DNA of 64,000 bases from NCBI RefSeq assembly GCF_014648515.1, contig NZ_BMRG01000001.1, positions 67,052 through 131,051 of the forward strand. Reading direction: 5' to 3'. This stretch comes from Saccharothrix coeruleofusca. Lineage in GTDB: Bacteria > Actinomycetota > Actinomycetes > Mycobacteriales > Pseudonocardiaceae. Positions 15,742 to 24,300 of this stretch are shown one piece after another (the stretch's first letter is position 1; each line of letters opens with the position of its first letter). The position numbers were made by a program, and so were the translations under genes. The notes under the pieces are model-generated. The model did no database searches and was not told the DNA's origin. It saw only the letters and a list, made by a program, of their open reading frames with translations.

Positions 15742-15879
15742 TCACCGGTGGGCGCCGCCGCCCGCGGGCGCGCCGGGCTCCCGGAACAGGCCCTCGTAGG
15801 AGCGCGGCTGCTCGACCTGGGCGATCGGCGCCTGCGGCTCGGGGGTCTCCAGGTGGCTGAACAGCTCCTCGGTCGTCAA
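15742..15879 (-). CDS. Short 45-residue protein of unknown function
   Basis: From TTG 15879 the frame encodes an acidic, Pro/Gln-containing peptide beginning (M)TTEELFSHLETPEPQAPIAQ and ending APAGGGAHR. All 45 codons end in G or C, which strongly suggests real coding. A GGAG lies about 9 nt before the TTG. It follows the hydrolase gene of the ArsR-SRPBCC operon by about 100 bp on the same strand and may be its last gene. I do not recognise the family. A leader-like Glu-rich head followed by a Gly-rich tail leaves open a modified-peptide precursor, but no maturase lies nearby. Confidence 0.5.
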   Translation of the reverse strand: MTTEELFSHLETPEPQAPIAQVEQPRSYEGLFREPGAPAGGGAHR

Positions 15880-15978
15880 CGACCCGCTCCGTTCTCGTGC
15901 TGGGGATGGCAGGACGGAGACAGGATCGGCTCCTCGCGCACCGCCGAAACCGCCGATTCCGCACCCGGTAGGGGGTTT

Positions 15979-16776
15979 TCAGCGGGCGAGGAAGTCGACC
16001 AGGACCGGCCCCAGGACGTTCGCCTTCACCATGTGCGTCTGGCCGGGCAGCACGCGCAGTTCCGCGTCCGGCAGCACTTCGGCCAGCTGGGCCTGGGAGT
16101 TGCGCATGTACTCCGGGCTCTTGCCGCCCGCCAGCACCAGCACGGGCGCCTTGACCCCGTCCCACCGGCCCGCCGGGATCGGCTCGCCGTGCTGGAACTC
16201 CGACACCAGCGCGATGTCGTGCGACAGGGTGGGCGCGGCGGCGGTGAGCTTCTTCCACGGCGGCATGATCGGCAGCACGGCGGTGACCAGGGCGGGCGTG
16301 CCGACCCAGCGCATGAAGGTCTTCACCGCCTCACCTCGGCGGTCGGCCGCGATGAGGGCCGCCATCCGCGCGGGCAGTTCCGGGTCCATCGGCTCGTGCG
16401 TGCCGTCCACGACGAGCGGCGCCTCGTAGAGGGCCAGCTTGTCCACCGGCACGCCGCGGTGCGCGGCCTCCAGCGCCAGCACCGCGCCGGAGGACACGCC
16501 GACCAGGTGCGCCCGGCCGCCCGCCAGTTCCACCAGGGCGGCGAGGTCCTCGACCTCGCGCTCGACGGCGTAGGGCCGGGTGTCGCCGCTCTCGCCGCGA
16601 CCGCGCCGGTCGTAGGTGTGGACGGTGAAGTGCGGCGCGAGCGCTTCGGCGAGCTTGGCGCTCGGGCCGAACCCGCGCGAGCACAGGGCACCGTCCACGA
16701 TGATCACAGCCGGGCCGGAACCCGTTGCACCGCAAGCGATCCGGGTGCCGTCCGCGGACGTGGCGAAGGTGGTCAC
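15979..16776 (-). CDS. Alpha/beta hydrolase
   Basis: A 265-residue alpha/beta hydrolase with nucleophile elbow HLVGVSSGAVLAL, acid segment VLVLAGGKSPEYM and His in GQTHMVKANVLGPVL. The first strands contain TYDRRGRGESGD. GTG 16776 overlaps the SRPBCC stop by 4 bp (GTGA). It is the third gene of an operon led by an ArsR-type regulator and an SRPBCC protein, a set often found in actinomycetes and thought to handle a hydrophobic small molecule. The substrate is unknown. Confidence 0.85.
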   Translation of the reverse strand: MTTFATSADGTRIACGATGSGPAVIIVDGALCSRGFGPSAKLAEALAPHFTVHTYDRRGRGESGDTRPYAVEREVEDLAALVELAGGRAHLVGVSSGAVLALEAAHRGVPVDKLALYEAPLVVDGTHEPMDPELPARMAALIAADRRGEAVKTFMRWVGTPALVTAVLPIMPPWKKLTAAAPTLSHDIALVSEFQHGEPIPAGRWDGVKAPVLVLAGGKSPEYMRNSQAQLAEVLPDAELRVLPGQTHMVKANVLGPVLVDFLAR

Positions 16777-17492
16777 GACAGGTCTCCGATCCAGGAAGCC
16801 CACACCCGCTCGGTGTCGGCGTCGACGGGGGTGAAGAAGTGGTGCATGGCGGTCAGGCCGCCTTGCGCGCCGCGGAAGAACCGGTAGAGGGCGTCCTCGG
16901 CGCGCACGCCGACGGTCTGCGCGTTGGCGAAGTAGACGACCCCGTCCGCGCCGTCGAGCCGGACGCGGTCGCCGGTCTCGGCGGGCCGGTCCAGGCCCAG
17001 CGCGCGGCCCAGCGCGGTCCAGGTGGCCGCCCAGTCGGCCACCGGCGGGCCGAACGCGGTGACGGGCGTGGCGGCGCGGCCCGCGAAGTGCCGCAGGTAC
17101 TGCACCAGGGTGGCCCAGAACATCTCGCCGCCCGCCAGCATCGCCTCGTACTCGTCCTCCCAGTCGTCGCCGGGGAGGAAGCCGCTGGTGACCATGCGGA
17201 GCACGGTGCTGCCGCGGTCGCGGCCCTCGACGAGGAACTCGTAGGCGACGAACCGCCCGTCCGGGGCCTTCTCGCCGCCGTAGGCCAGGTGCTCCCCCGG
17301 TTCCCAGGCGGTGATCGGGTGGGTCGGCTGGTAGCCGCCGAACGCCGAGCGCACCGCCACGCCCGGCTCGACCTCGTTGCGCCCCATGAACCACGAGTCG
17401 ATGCCCGGCCCGGTGGCGATGGCCTGCCACACCTGCTCCGGTGTCACGCCGTCCAGCTCGACCTCGTTGACGGCCTCGAACTCCCGCCCCAT
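16773..17492 (-). CDS. SRPBCC (START/Aha1-like) domain protein
   Basis: A 239-residue protein with the helix-grip fold pattern VNEVELDGVTPEQVWQAIAT, WEPGEHLAYGGEK and GSTVLRMVTSGFLPGDDW. A C-terminal extension from about residue 165 looks like a degenerate second module. SRPBCC proteins bind lipids, polyketides or other hydrophobic ligands. It lies 1 bp after the regulator gene and overlaps the hydrolase gene by 4 bp, so the three are one operon. Confidence 0.83.
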   Translation of the reverse strand: MGREFEAVNEVELDGVTPEQVWQAIATGPGIDSWFMGRNEVEPGVAVRSAFGGYQPTHPITAWEPGEHLAYGGEKAPDGRFVAYEFLVEGRDRGSTVLRMVTSGFLPGDDWEDEYEAMLAGGEMFWATLVQYLRHFAGRAATPVTAFGPPVADWAATWTALGRALGLDRPAETGDRVRLDGADGVVYFANAQTVGVRAEDALYRFFRGAQGGLTAMHHFFTPVDADTERVWASWIGDLS

Positions 17493-17493
17493 G

Positions 17494-18078
17494 TCAGCGC
17501 TCCTTGCCGGTGCTCGGGTGCACCGCGACGACGACGCGGTGCGCGCGTCCCCCCGCGGCGGATTCGTCGTGGTACTTGGCCACCAGGGCGGTGACCGACG
17601 CGGCCAGCTCCTCGGCGAACGCCGCCCGGTCGGCCGCGGAGGCGAAGCGGACCTCGCCGTCGAGCGCGAACGTGGCCACCCGCTTGCCCGCCCTGGCGGC
17701 CCCGGTGACCAGGTCGCCGACGTCGCGCACCAGCCGCGCGGCCACGGCCAGCAGCCAGCGCGCGGACAGCCGGTCCGGCGAGCGGGCCGGGTCGGGCTGG
17801 ACGGCGGCCAGCGCGACCGGGGAGATCACGTAGGAGGCCGCCGTGGCGCGCATGACGCGCTCGGTCACGTTGCCCCGCCGCCGCTCCTCGGCCAGCTCGA
17901 CCAGGCCGTGCCGCTCCAGGGCGCGCAGGTGGTAGTTCACCTTCTGCCTGGGCAGCCCCACCTTGGCCGCCAGCGCCGTCGCCGACGCCGGTTCGGCCAG
18001 CTCGGCCAGCAGCCGGGCGCGCACCGGGTCCAGGGAGACCTCGGCCGCGGCCGGGTCCTCGATCACCGCAACGTCCAT
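17494..18078 (-). CDS. ArsR-type helix-turn-helix regulator with C-terminal extension
   Basis: About 194 residues from ATG 18078 (MDVAVIEDP). The HTH comprises VRARLLAELAEPASATALAA, KVGLPRQKVNYHLRALERHG and wing LAEERRRGN. The C-terminal half (SARWLLAVAARLVRDVGDLV, ALDGEVRFASAADRAAFAEE) is the helical extension seen in regulators adjacent to SRPBCC genes. The inverted repeat GACAA-N6-TTGTC at 18100-18115 lies 22 bp upstream and is the obvious operator. An apparent upstream extension to 18117 uses a TTG that is the TTGACA promoter box. Confidence 0.85.
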   Translation of the reverse strand: MDVAVIEDPAAAEVSLDPVRARLLAELAEPASATALAAKVGLPRQKVNYHLRALERHGLVELAEERRRGNVTERVMRATAASYVISPVALAAVQPDPARSPDRLSARWLLAVAARLVRDVGDLVTGAARAGKRVATFALDGEVRFASAADRAAFAEELAASVTALVAKYHDESAAGGRAHRVVVAVHPSTGKER

Positions 18079-18099
18079 CACGCGACACAGCCTGCTACC

Positions 18100-18115
18100 G
18101 ACAATTTTATTTGTC
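18100..18115. promoter_or_regulatory. Operator of the ArsR-SRPBCC operon
   Basis: GACAA-TTTTAT-TTGTC is a perfect 5-bp inverted repeat with an AT-rich centre, unusual in this GC-rich DNA. It overlaps a minus-strand TTGACA. It lies between the regulator and the divergent DUF2306 gene. Confidence 0.5.
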
Positions 18116-18186
18116 AAGACAGCGCTTGTTGTCGGTGGTCAGCGCTCGGTGCGCGCGCGGTCAGCGCCGCCGACGACCGTGGCGGC

Positions 18187-18873
18187 ATGAGGACCAAGTG
18201 GTACCGGCGCCCGTGGGTCGCGCCGTTCGCGTTCGTCGTGGTGGCCTTCGTGGCGTTCTCGCTGCCCCCTTACCTGTCGCTGGACCGGGCCCAGTCGCGC
18301 GTCCCGCAGCCGGGCGACCACACGTGGCACTACCCCGCCCTGGTCGGCCACGTCGTCTTCGGCGCCATCGCGCTGACCACGTGCGTGGTCCAGGTGTGGC
18401 CGTGGTTCCGGCAGCGCTTCCCGGTGGCGCACCGGCGGATCGGCCGCGTCTACGTCCTCGCGGGCGTGCTGCCCGCCGGGGTGCTGGCGGTGGCGGTCGG
18501 CTCGGTCAGCCCCTTCGGGCCCAACACCCAGGTCAGCAACGTGCTGATGGGCCTGCTGTGGCTGGCCTTCACGGTCGCGGGCTACCGGGCCGCCCGGCGA
18601 CGGCGGTTCGCCGACCACCGGCGGTGGATGATCCGCAGCTTCGCGCTCACCGCGTCGATCATCAGCAACCGGCTGTGGACCGCCGTGGGGGTCATCGTGC
18701 TCTCGCCAGGGCTGGAGACCACCTTCGGCGGCAGCGAGGTCGCGCTCACGCAGGCGATCGCGGGCCTGTCCGCGTGGGCGGGCTGGGTGATCCCGCTGCT
18801 GGTGGCCGAGTGGTGGCTGCAGCGGCCGGGCAAGCGCGGCCCCCGGCCCGCCGCGCAGCCGGTCAGCGCCTGA
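18187..18873 (+). CDS. DUF2306 membrane protein
   Basis: A 228-residue integral membrane protein. Hydrophobic segments occur at about 12-32 ([19 protein letters not shown]), 58-78, 95-115, 128-145, 165-185 and 200-218. The motif [14 protein letters not shown] and a later [15 protein letters not shown] carry the paired His/Arg residues typical of DUF2306. The function of the family is unknown. It diverges from the ArsR-type regulator and its end overlaps the convergent ogt gene by 11 bp. Confidence 0.82.
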   Translation: MRTKWYRRPWVAPFAFVVVAFVAFSLPPYLSLDRAQSRVPQPGDHTWHYPALVGHVVFGAIALTTCVVQVWPWFRQRFPVAHRRIGRVYVLAGVLPAGVLAVAVGSVSPFGPNTQVSNVLMGLLWLAFTVAGYRAARRRRFADHRRWMIRSFALTASIISNRLWTAVGVIVLSPGLETTFGGSEVALTQAIAGLSAWAGWVIPLLVAEWWLQRPGKRGPRPAAQPVSA

Positions 18874-19339
18874 GCGAGCGCTCGAAGTCCAGCAGGTGCC
18901 GCTTGCGGTCCAGCCCGCCGCCGTAGCCGGTCAGGCCGCCGGTCGAGCCGATCACCCGGTGGCACGGCACGATGATGCCGATCGGGTTGCGCCCGTTGGC
19001 CAGGCCGACCGCCCGCGCGGCGGTCGGCCTGCCCATGCTCCGCGCCAGCTCGCCGTAGGACACCGTCTCCCCGTAGGGGATCTCGCGCAGCGCGGACCAC
19101 ACGGTCCGCTGGAACGGCGTGCCGCGCAAGGACAGCGGCAGGTCGAACGACGTGCGCTCGCCCGCGAAGTACTCCGCCAGCTGGGCGACCGCTTCGCCGA
19201 ACGGCTCGGCGTCCGGCTCGCCGAACGTCGCGTCGTCCGGCCGGTAGCGCTGGTCGGTCATGTAGAGGCCGGACAGCGCGCCGTCCGTCGCGACCAGCGT
19301 CAGCGGGCCGACCGGGCTGTCGACCGTGGTGTGCGTCAT
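18863..19339 (-). CDS. ogt: Methylated-DNA--protein-cysteine S-methyltransferase
   Basis: A 158-residue O6-alkylguanine-DNA alkyltransferase. The acceptor motif [20 protein letters not shown] contains the Cys that takes the alkyl group irreversibly. The preceding [20 protein letters not shown] forms the HTH that enters the minor groove, and [12 protein letters not shown] holds the Arg and Asn of the active site. It lies 21 bp after the alkA gene on the same strand, giving a compact adaptive-response operon for alkylation damage. Confidence 0.95.
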   Translation of the reverse strand: MTHTTVDSPVGPLTLVATDGALSGLYMTDQRYRPDDATFGEPDAEPFGEAVAQLAEYFAGERTSFDLPLSLRGTPFQRTVWSALREIPYGETVSYGELARSMGRPTAARAVGLANGRNPIGIIVPCHRVIGSTGGLTGYGGGLDRKRHLLDFERSLRR

Positions 19340-19360
19340 CAGTGGCTCCCTGGAGGTCCT

Positions 19361-20824
19361 TCAGGCGGGCAGCCGGTTGACCGCGTGGTCACCGGTGGCC
19401 CAGAGGTGTTGGACGGCGTAGGCCCGCCACGGGCGCCACGCCCTGGCGCGCCCGGTCAGCGCCGCGGGCGTGGCGGGCAGGCCGAGGGCGCGCGCGGCGG
19501 CGCGGACGCCCAGGTCCGACGGGATGAAGGCGTCCGGGTCGCCCAGCGCCCGCATGGCGATCACCTCGACCGTCCACGGGCCCAGGCCGGGCAGCGCGGC
19601 CAGCCCGGCCCGCGCCTCGGCCCAGTCCGCGCCCGCCCCCAGGTCGATCCGCCCCTCGGCCAGCGCCCGCACCAGCCCGGTGAACGCGTCCCGCCGCGCC
19701 CCTGGCACCGCCAGCGCCGACGGGTCCAGCTCCAGCAGCGCGGCGGGCGTGGGGAACAGGTGGGTCAGCCCGCCGTCGTCGGGCACCGGCTCACCAGCGG
19801 CGAGCACCAGCCTGCCCGCGTGCGTGCGCGCCGCCGCGGTGGACACCTGCTGCCCGAGCACCGCGCGCACGGCGAACTCCTCGGCGTCCGCCGTGCCCGG
19901 CACGCGCCTGCCCGGCGCGCGGCGCACCAGCGGCCGCAGCAGCGGGTCCGCCGCCAGCTGCTCGTCCACCGCCACCGGGTCGGCGTCCAGGTCCAGCATC
20001 CGCCTGCACCGGGCGATCGCGATGGACAGGTCGCGCAGGTCGGCCAGCGCCAGCAGGCAGGCCACGTGGTCGCCCCCAGGGCGCAGCGACACCACGCCGT
20101 GCCCGTGCGGCAGCCGCAGCGTGCGGCGGTACGCGCCGTCCCGCCACTCCTCCACGCCCGGCACCGCGGTCGCGGCCAGGTGGCCGAACAGGTTGTCCGG
20201 GTGCAGCGGCGCGCGGAAGGGCAACCGCAGCGACAGCACCCCCGGCACGCCGCCCGCCGGACCCCGCCGCCGCGCGCGCAGCTCGGTCGGGGACAGGCCG
20301 AAGACCTCGCGCACCGTCTCGTTGAACGCCCGGACGCTGGCGAACCCGGCCGCGAGCGCGACCTCGGCCATCGGCAGCGCGGTGGTCTCGATCAGCAACC
20401 GGGCGGTCTGCGCGCGCTGCGCCCGCGCCAGCGCCAGCGGCCCCGCGCCCAGCTCGGCCACCAATTGCCGCTCGACCTGTCGAACGCTGTAACCCAGCCG
20501 CGCGGCCAGACCCGGCACACCTTCCCGGTCGACCACGCCATCGGCGATCAACCGCATCGCCTTGGCCACCGAATCGGCGCGGTGGTGCCACAGCGGAGAA
20601 CCCGGACTGGCGTCCGGGCGGCATCTCTTGCAGGCGCGGAATCCGGCCTGCTGGGCCGCCGCCGCACTCGGGTAGAAACGCATGTTCTCGACTTTGGGCG
20701 GCGCCACCGGACAACTCGGGCGGCAGTAGATCCGGGTGGTCACGACGGCGGTGAAGAACCACCCGTCGAATCGGGCGTCCCTCGCCTTGACGGCCCTGGC
20801 GCAGCGTTCCGCGTCTTCGTGCAC
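19361..20824 (-). CDS. alkA: Ada-type regulator fused to AlkA DNA-3-methyladenine glycosylase
   Basis: About 487 residues in one chain. An Ada zinc-binding domain (YCRPSCPVAPPKVENMRFYP ... CKRCRPDASPGSP, four Cys) is followed by an AraC HTH (GVPGLAARLGYSVRQVERQL, ALPMAEVALAAGFASVRAFN), the AlkA N-terminal domain and the HhH-GPD glycosylase (LPGLGPWTVEVIAMRALGDP, DAFIPSDLG, with the catalytic Asp). The methyl-accepting Ada C-terminal domain is supplied separately by the adjacent ogt gene. GTG 20824 (VHEDAERC) is chosen from domain limits. Upstream, a pair of palindromes at 20887-20920 may be its operator. Confidence 0.93.
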   Translation of the reverse strand: MHEDAERCARAVKARDARFDGWFFTAVVTTRIYCRPSCPVAPPKVENMRFYPSAAAAQQAGFRACKRCRPDASPGSPLWHHRADSVAKAMRLIADGVVDREGVPGLAARLGYSVRQVERQLVAELGAGPLALARAQRAQTARLLIETTALPMAEVALAAGFASVRAFNETVREVFGLSPTELRARRRGPAGGVPGVLSLRLPFRAPLHPDNLFGHLAATAVPGVEEWRDGAYRRTLRLPHGHGVVSLRPGGDHVACLLALADLRDLSIAIARCRRMLDLDADPVAVDEQLAADPLLRPLVRRAPGRRVPGTADAEEFAVRAVLGQQVSTAAARTHAGRLVLAAGEPVPDDGGLTHLFPTPAALLELDPSALAVPGARRDAFTGLVRALAEGRIDLGAGADWAEARAGLAALPGLGPWTVEVIAMRALGDPDAFIPSDLGVRAAARALGLPATPAALTGRARAWRPWRAYAVQHLWATGDHAVNRLPA

Positions 20825-21316
20825 GGCACCAGCATCGGGCAGGCGGACGCCGGTGGCCGGCGGAAATGCGACAGGGAGGGGAACGAGGTGATCACCGCAC
20901 CGCGCCGTGCGGTGATCACCCGGTCTCGCGGGGCCGCGGACCCCGCCGCGCCGGGCCACTCCCGGCTGTCACGGATCGTCACCGGCGGGAAGCCGGTCGA
21001 TCCCCCTTACCCCCGGTGGGCGAGGAAGGTCGCCGCACCGTTCCAGCGCGCGGGCCGGTCCGGTGCGCACCGCCGAGAAGACCCCCAGGACTCCTCGGCG
21101 AACGATGAACCCCTCGCCGTGATAGTTGCCTGCGAAACCACTTTGTCCGGTCCCTTCGCACAACCCGACGACGTCAGCACGCCGTCAGGACCACCTTGGC
21201 AGCGCGAGTCGTTAGGGTGGTCCCAAGGGGGTACCGCCGGTCGGCAAACGACCAGTTCATGCGCTCACACCCGGTTTTCCGGTCCGGAAGGCCGGACGCG
21301 AGGAGGCCAGCTGCGG
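20825..21316. other. 492-bp divergent intergenic region
   Basis: No gene seen. It holds the double palindrome at 20887-20920 nearer alkA and the promoter region of the nSTAND1-WD40 gene nearer 21200-21300. Confidence 0.6.
20887..20920. promoter_or_regulatory. Double palindrome upstream of alkA
   Basis: Perfect 14-bp arms GGTGATCACCGCAC and GTGCGGTGATCACC flank 6 nt. Each arm contains the self-palindrome GGTGATCACC, the two copies being 24 bp apart. It lies 63-96 bp upstream of the alkA start and could be the binding site of the Ada-type N-terminal domains or of an unrelated dimeric regulator. Confidence 0.55.
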
Positions 21317-24300
21317 ATGGCGAGTTCCGGTCGGGGGTCGGGGTCGCGGGCGGTTTTCGCGGAGCGGTTCGCGCTGCTCTACGCCGAGGCGGGCGATCCT
21401 CCCCTGAAGCGGGTGACCGAGTCGGTGGCCCGCGCCCGGCGCGCCGACGAGCGCGGCCGACCGGTCAGGGCGAGCGCCCAGCGGGTCAGCGACTGGCGGC
21501 GCGGGCGCAACGTCCCGGCCCGGTTCTCAGCACTCTCGGTAGTCCTCGAAGTCCTCATCGGCGAGGCCCGCAAGACCCACCCGCAGCCCGCCGCACCCGG
21601 CCTGTACGACCTCGAAGCGTGGCACTCGCTGTGGGAGCAAGCGCTGTCCAGCCCGGTCGCCGCGGCCGAGGAGGAAGAGCCTCCCAGCACCGGGGAAATC
21701 GGCGTCTGCCCCTACCGCGGATTGGCCGCCTTCCAATCCGAGGACGCCAACTGGTTCTTCGGCAGACAACGCAGCACGGCCGCCCTGGTGTCCCGCCTGG
21801 GCAGCGCCGCGGAAACCGGCGGAATCGTGATGCTGGTCGGCGCCTCGGGCGCCGGAAAATCATCACTGGTGCGCGCCGGGGTGATTCCCGCGATTCGCGA
21901 GGGCGCCCTTCCCGTGACCGGTTCGGAGAAATGGCCCGCGGTGGTCATGACGCCTGGGGCCGATCCCCTCGCGGAATTGTCCAGGCACATTCCCGAACTG
22001 GCCGACGTCCTGCGGGTGGCGCTGCGCGCCGAGGGCGCGGACCAGGAACCCGCCGGGGCGGAGTCGTTCCCCGGCCAAGCGCTGCTGGGGGTGCTGCGCT
22101 ACGCCGGGCGCATCCGCGCCGCGTTCGCCGCCTACGCCGCGCGGCACGGCGCCGAGCGGGTCGTGCTGGTGGTCGACCAGTTCGAAGAGGCGTTCACGCT
22201 GTGCGGCGACGAGAGCCTGGTGCAGGTCTTCGTGCACGCCCTCAACGCCGCCAGCACCCCGGCGGTGCCCGGCGGCGCCCCGCCCGCGCTGGTCGTGCTC
22301 GGCGTGCGGGCCGACTTCTACGGCCGCTGCCTGGCCTACCCGGAACTGGCCGACGCGCTGCAGGACCGGCAGATGGTGCTCGGCCCGATGACCTCGGCCG
22401 AACTGCGCGAGGCGGTGTCGCGCCCGGCCAAGGCCGCGGGCCTGCACCTGGAGCCGGGGCTGGTCGAGCTGATGCTGCGCGACCTGGGCGTGCGCAGCGG
22501 ACGCGCCCCCACCCGCGGCCAGGGCGCCTACGACGCGGGCGCGCTGCCGCTGCTGTCGCACGCGCTGCTGGCCACCTGGCAGCGCAGGCAGGCGGGCAAG
22601 CTGACCATCGCGGGCTACCGCGCGGCGGGCGGCATCCAGGGCGCGGTGGCGGCCACCGCCGAACGCGCCTGGGCCGACCTGGACCCGTCCGCCCAGCAGG
22701 CCGCCCGCCCGCTGCTGCTGCGGCTGGTGCGCGTCGGCGAGGACACCCAGGACACCCGGCGCCGGTCCACCCGCAACGAGCTGGTCGAGCAGGCCGCCAA
22801 CCGCGCCGCGGGCGAGGAGGCGCTGGAGGTGCTGGCCAGGGCCCGGCTGGTGACCCTGGACGCGGGCTCGGTGGAGATCACCCACGAGGCGCTGCTGCAG
22901 GCGTGGCCCCGGCTGCGCGGCTGGATCGACCAGGACCGCGAGGGGCAGCTGCTGCGCCAGCGCCTGGAGGAGGACGCGGCGAGCTGGGCCGCGCACGACC
23001 GGGACTCCTCGCTGCTGTACCGGGGCGCCCGGCTGGAGACCGCGCGGCACTGGGCCGACGCGGTCGGCCCCGGCGGGCTGACCGGCACCGCGCAGGACTT
23101 CCTGGCCGTGTCCACCCAGCACCGCAAGCGGGCCACCTGGGGCAGGCGCAGCGCGGTGGCCGCGGTGGTGGTGCTGGCGCTGATCGCGGCCACCGCCGCC
23201 GTGGTGGCCGTGCGGCAGCGCGACGACGCGGTGTTCCGCCAGGTCGTGGCCGAGGCCGACCGGCTGCAGGAGACCGACCCGTCGCTGTCGGCGCAGCTGG
23301 CGCTGGCCGCGCACCGGATGCGGCCGCAGGACCAGTCGGTGGTCAAGCGGCTGCTGTCCACCCAGGTCACCGCGCTGGCCACCCCGCTGGCGGGGCACCA
23401 GGGCGCGGTGTACCTGACCACGTTCAGCCCGGACGGCAGGACGCTGGCCACCGCCAGCTACGACAACACCGTGCGGCTGTGGGACGTGCGCGACCGGGAC
23501 GACCCCAAACCGCTGGGCCAACCGCTGGTCGGGCACCGCGAGTGGGTCAGCTCCGCGGTGTTCAGCCCCGACAGCAGGACCCTGGCCACCGCGGGCAACG
23601 ACGGCACGGTGCGGCTGTGGGACGTCACCGACCCCGCCGCGCCCCGCGCGCTGGGCCCGCCGCTGGAGGGCCGCGGCGGCACCATCTACCTGCTGGCGTT
23701 CTCCCCCGACGGCCGCACCCTGGCCACCGCCCAGGAGGACCACAACGCCCGGCTGTGGGACGTCACCGACCCGGCCGCGCCCCGGCAGCTCGGCCAACCG
23801 CTGGGCCTGCACTCGGCACCGGTCCGCTCGATCGCGTTCAGCCCCGACGGCGCGCTGCTCGCGGTCGGCGGCGACGACACCACCGTGGTGCTGTGGAACG
23901 TGCTGGACCGCGACCGGCCCCGGCCCACCGGCACCCCGCTGACCGGGTTCGACGGCACCGTGCACTCGGTGGCGTTCAGCCCCGACAGCCGCACCCTGGC
24001 CGCGGGCAGCGAGGACCGCACGGTGCGGCTGTTCGACGTCTCGGACCCGGCCTCCCCCCGGCCGGTGGGCAAACCGCTGACCGAGCACAAGGGCGGGGTG
24101 TGGTCGGTGGCGTTCAGCCCCGACGGCAACCTGCTGGCCTCCGGCAGCGAGGACGGCACCACGCGGCTGTGGAACGTGACCGACCCGGCGCAGGTGCTGT
24201 CCCTGGGCACGCCCATGGCGGGCCGCAACGGCATCGTCTACGCGGTGGGGTTCAGCCCGGACGGCCACACCCTGGCCACCGGCAGCCAGGACCACGTGGT

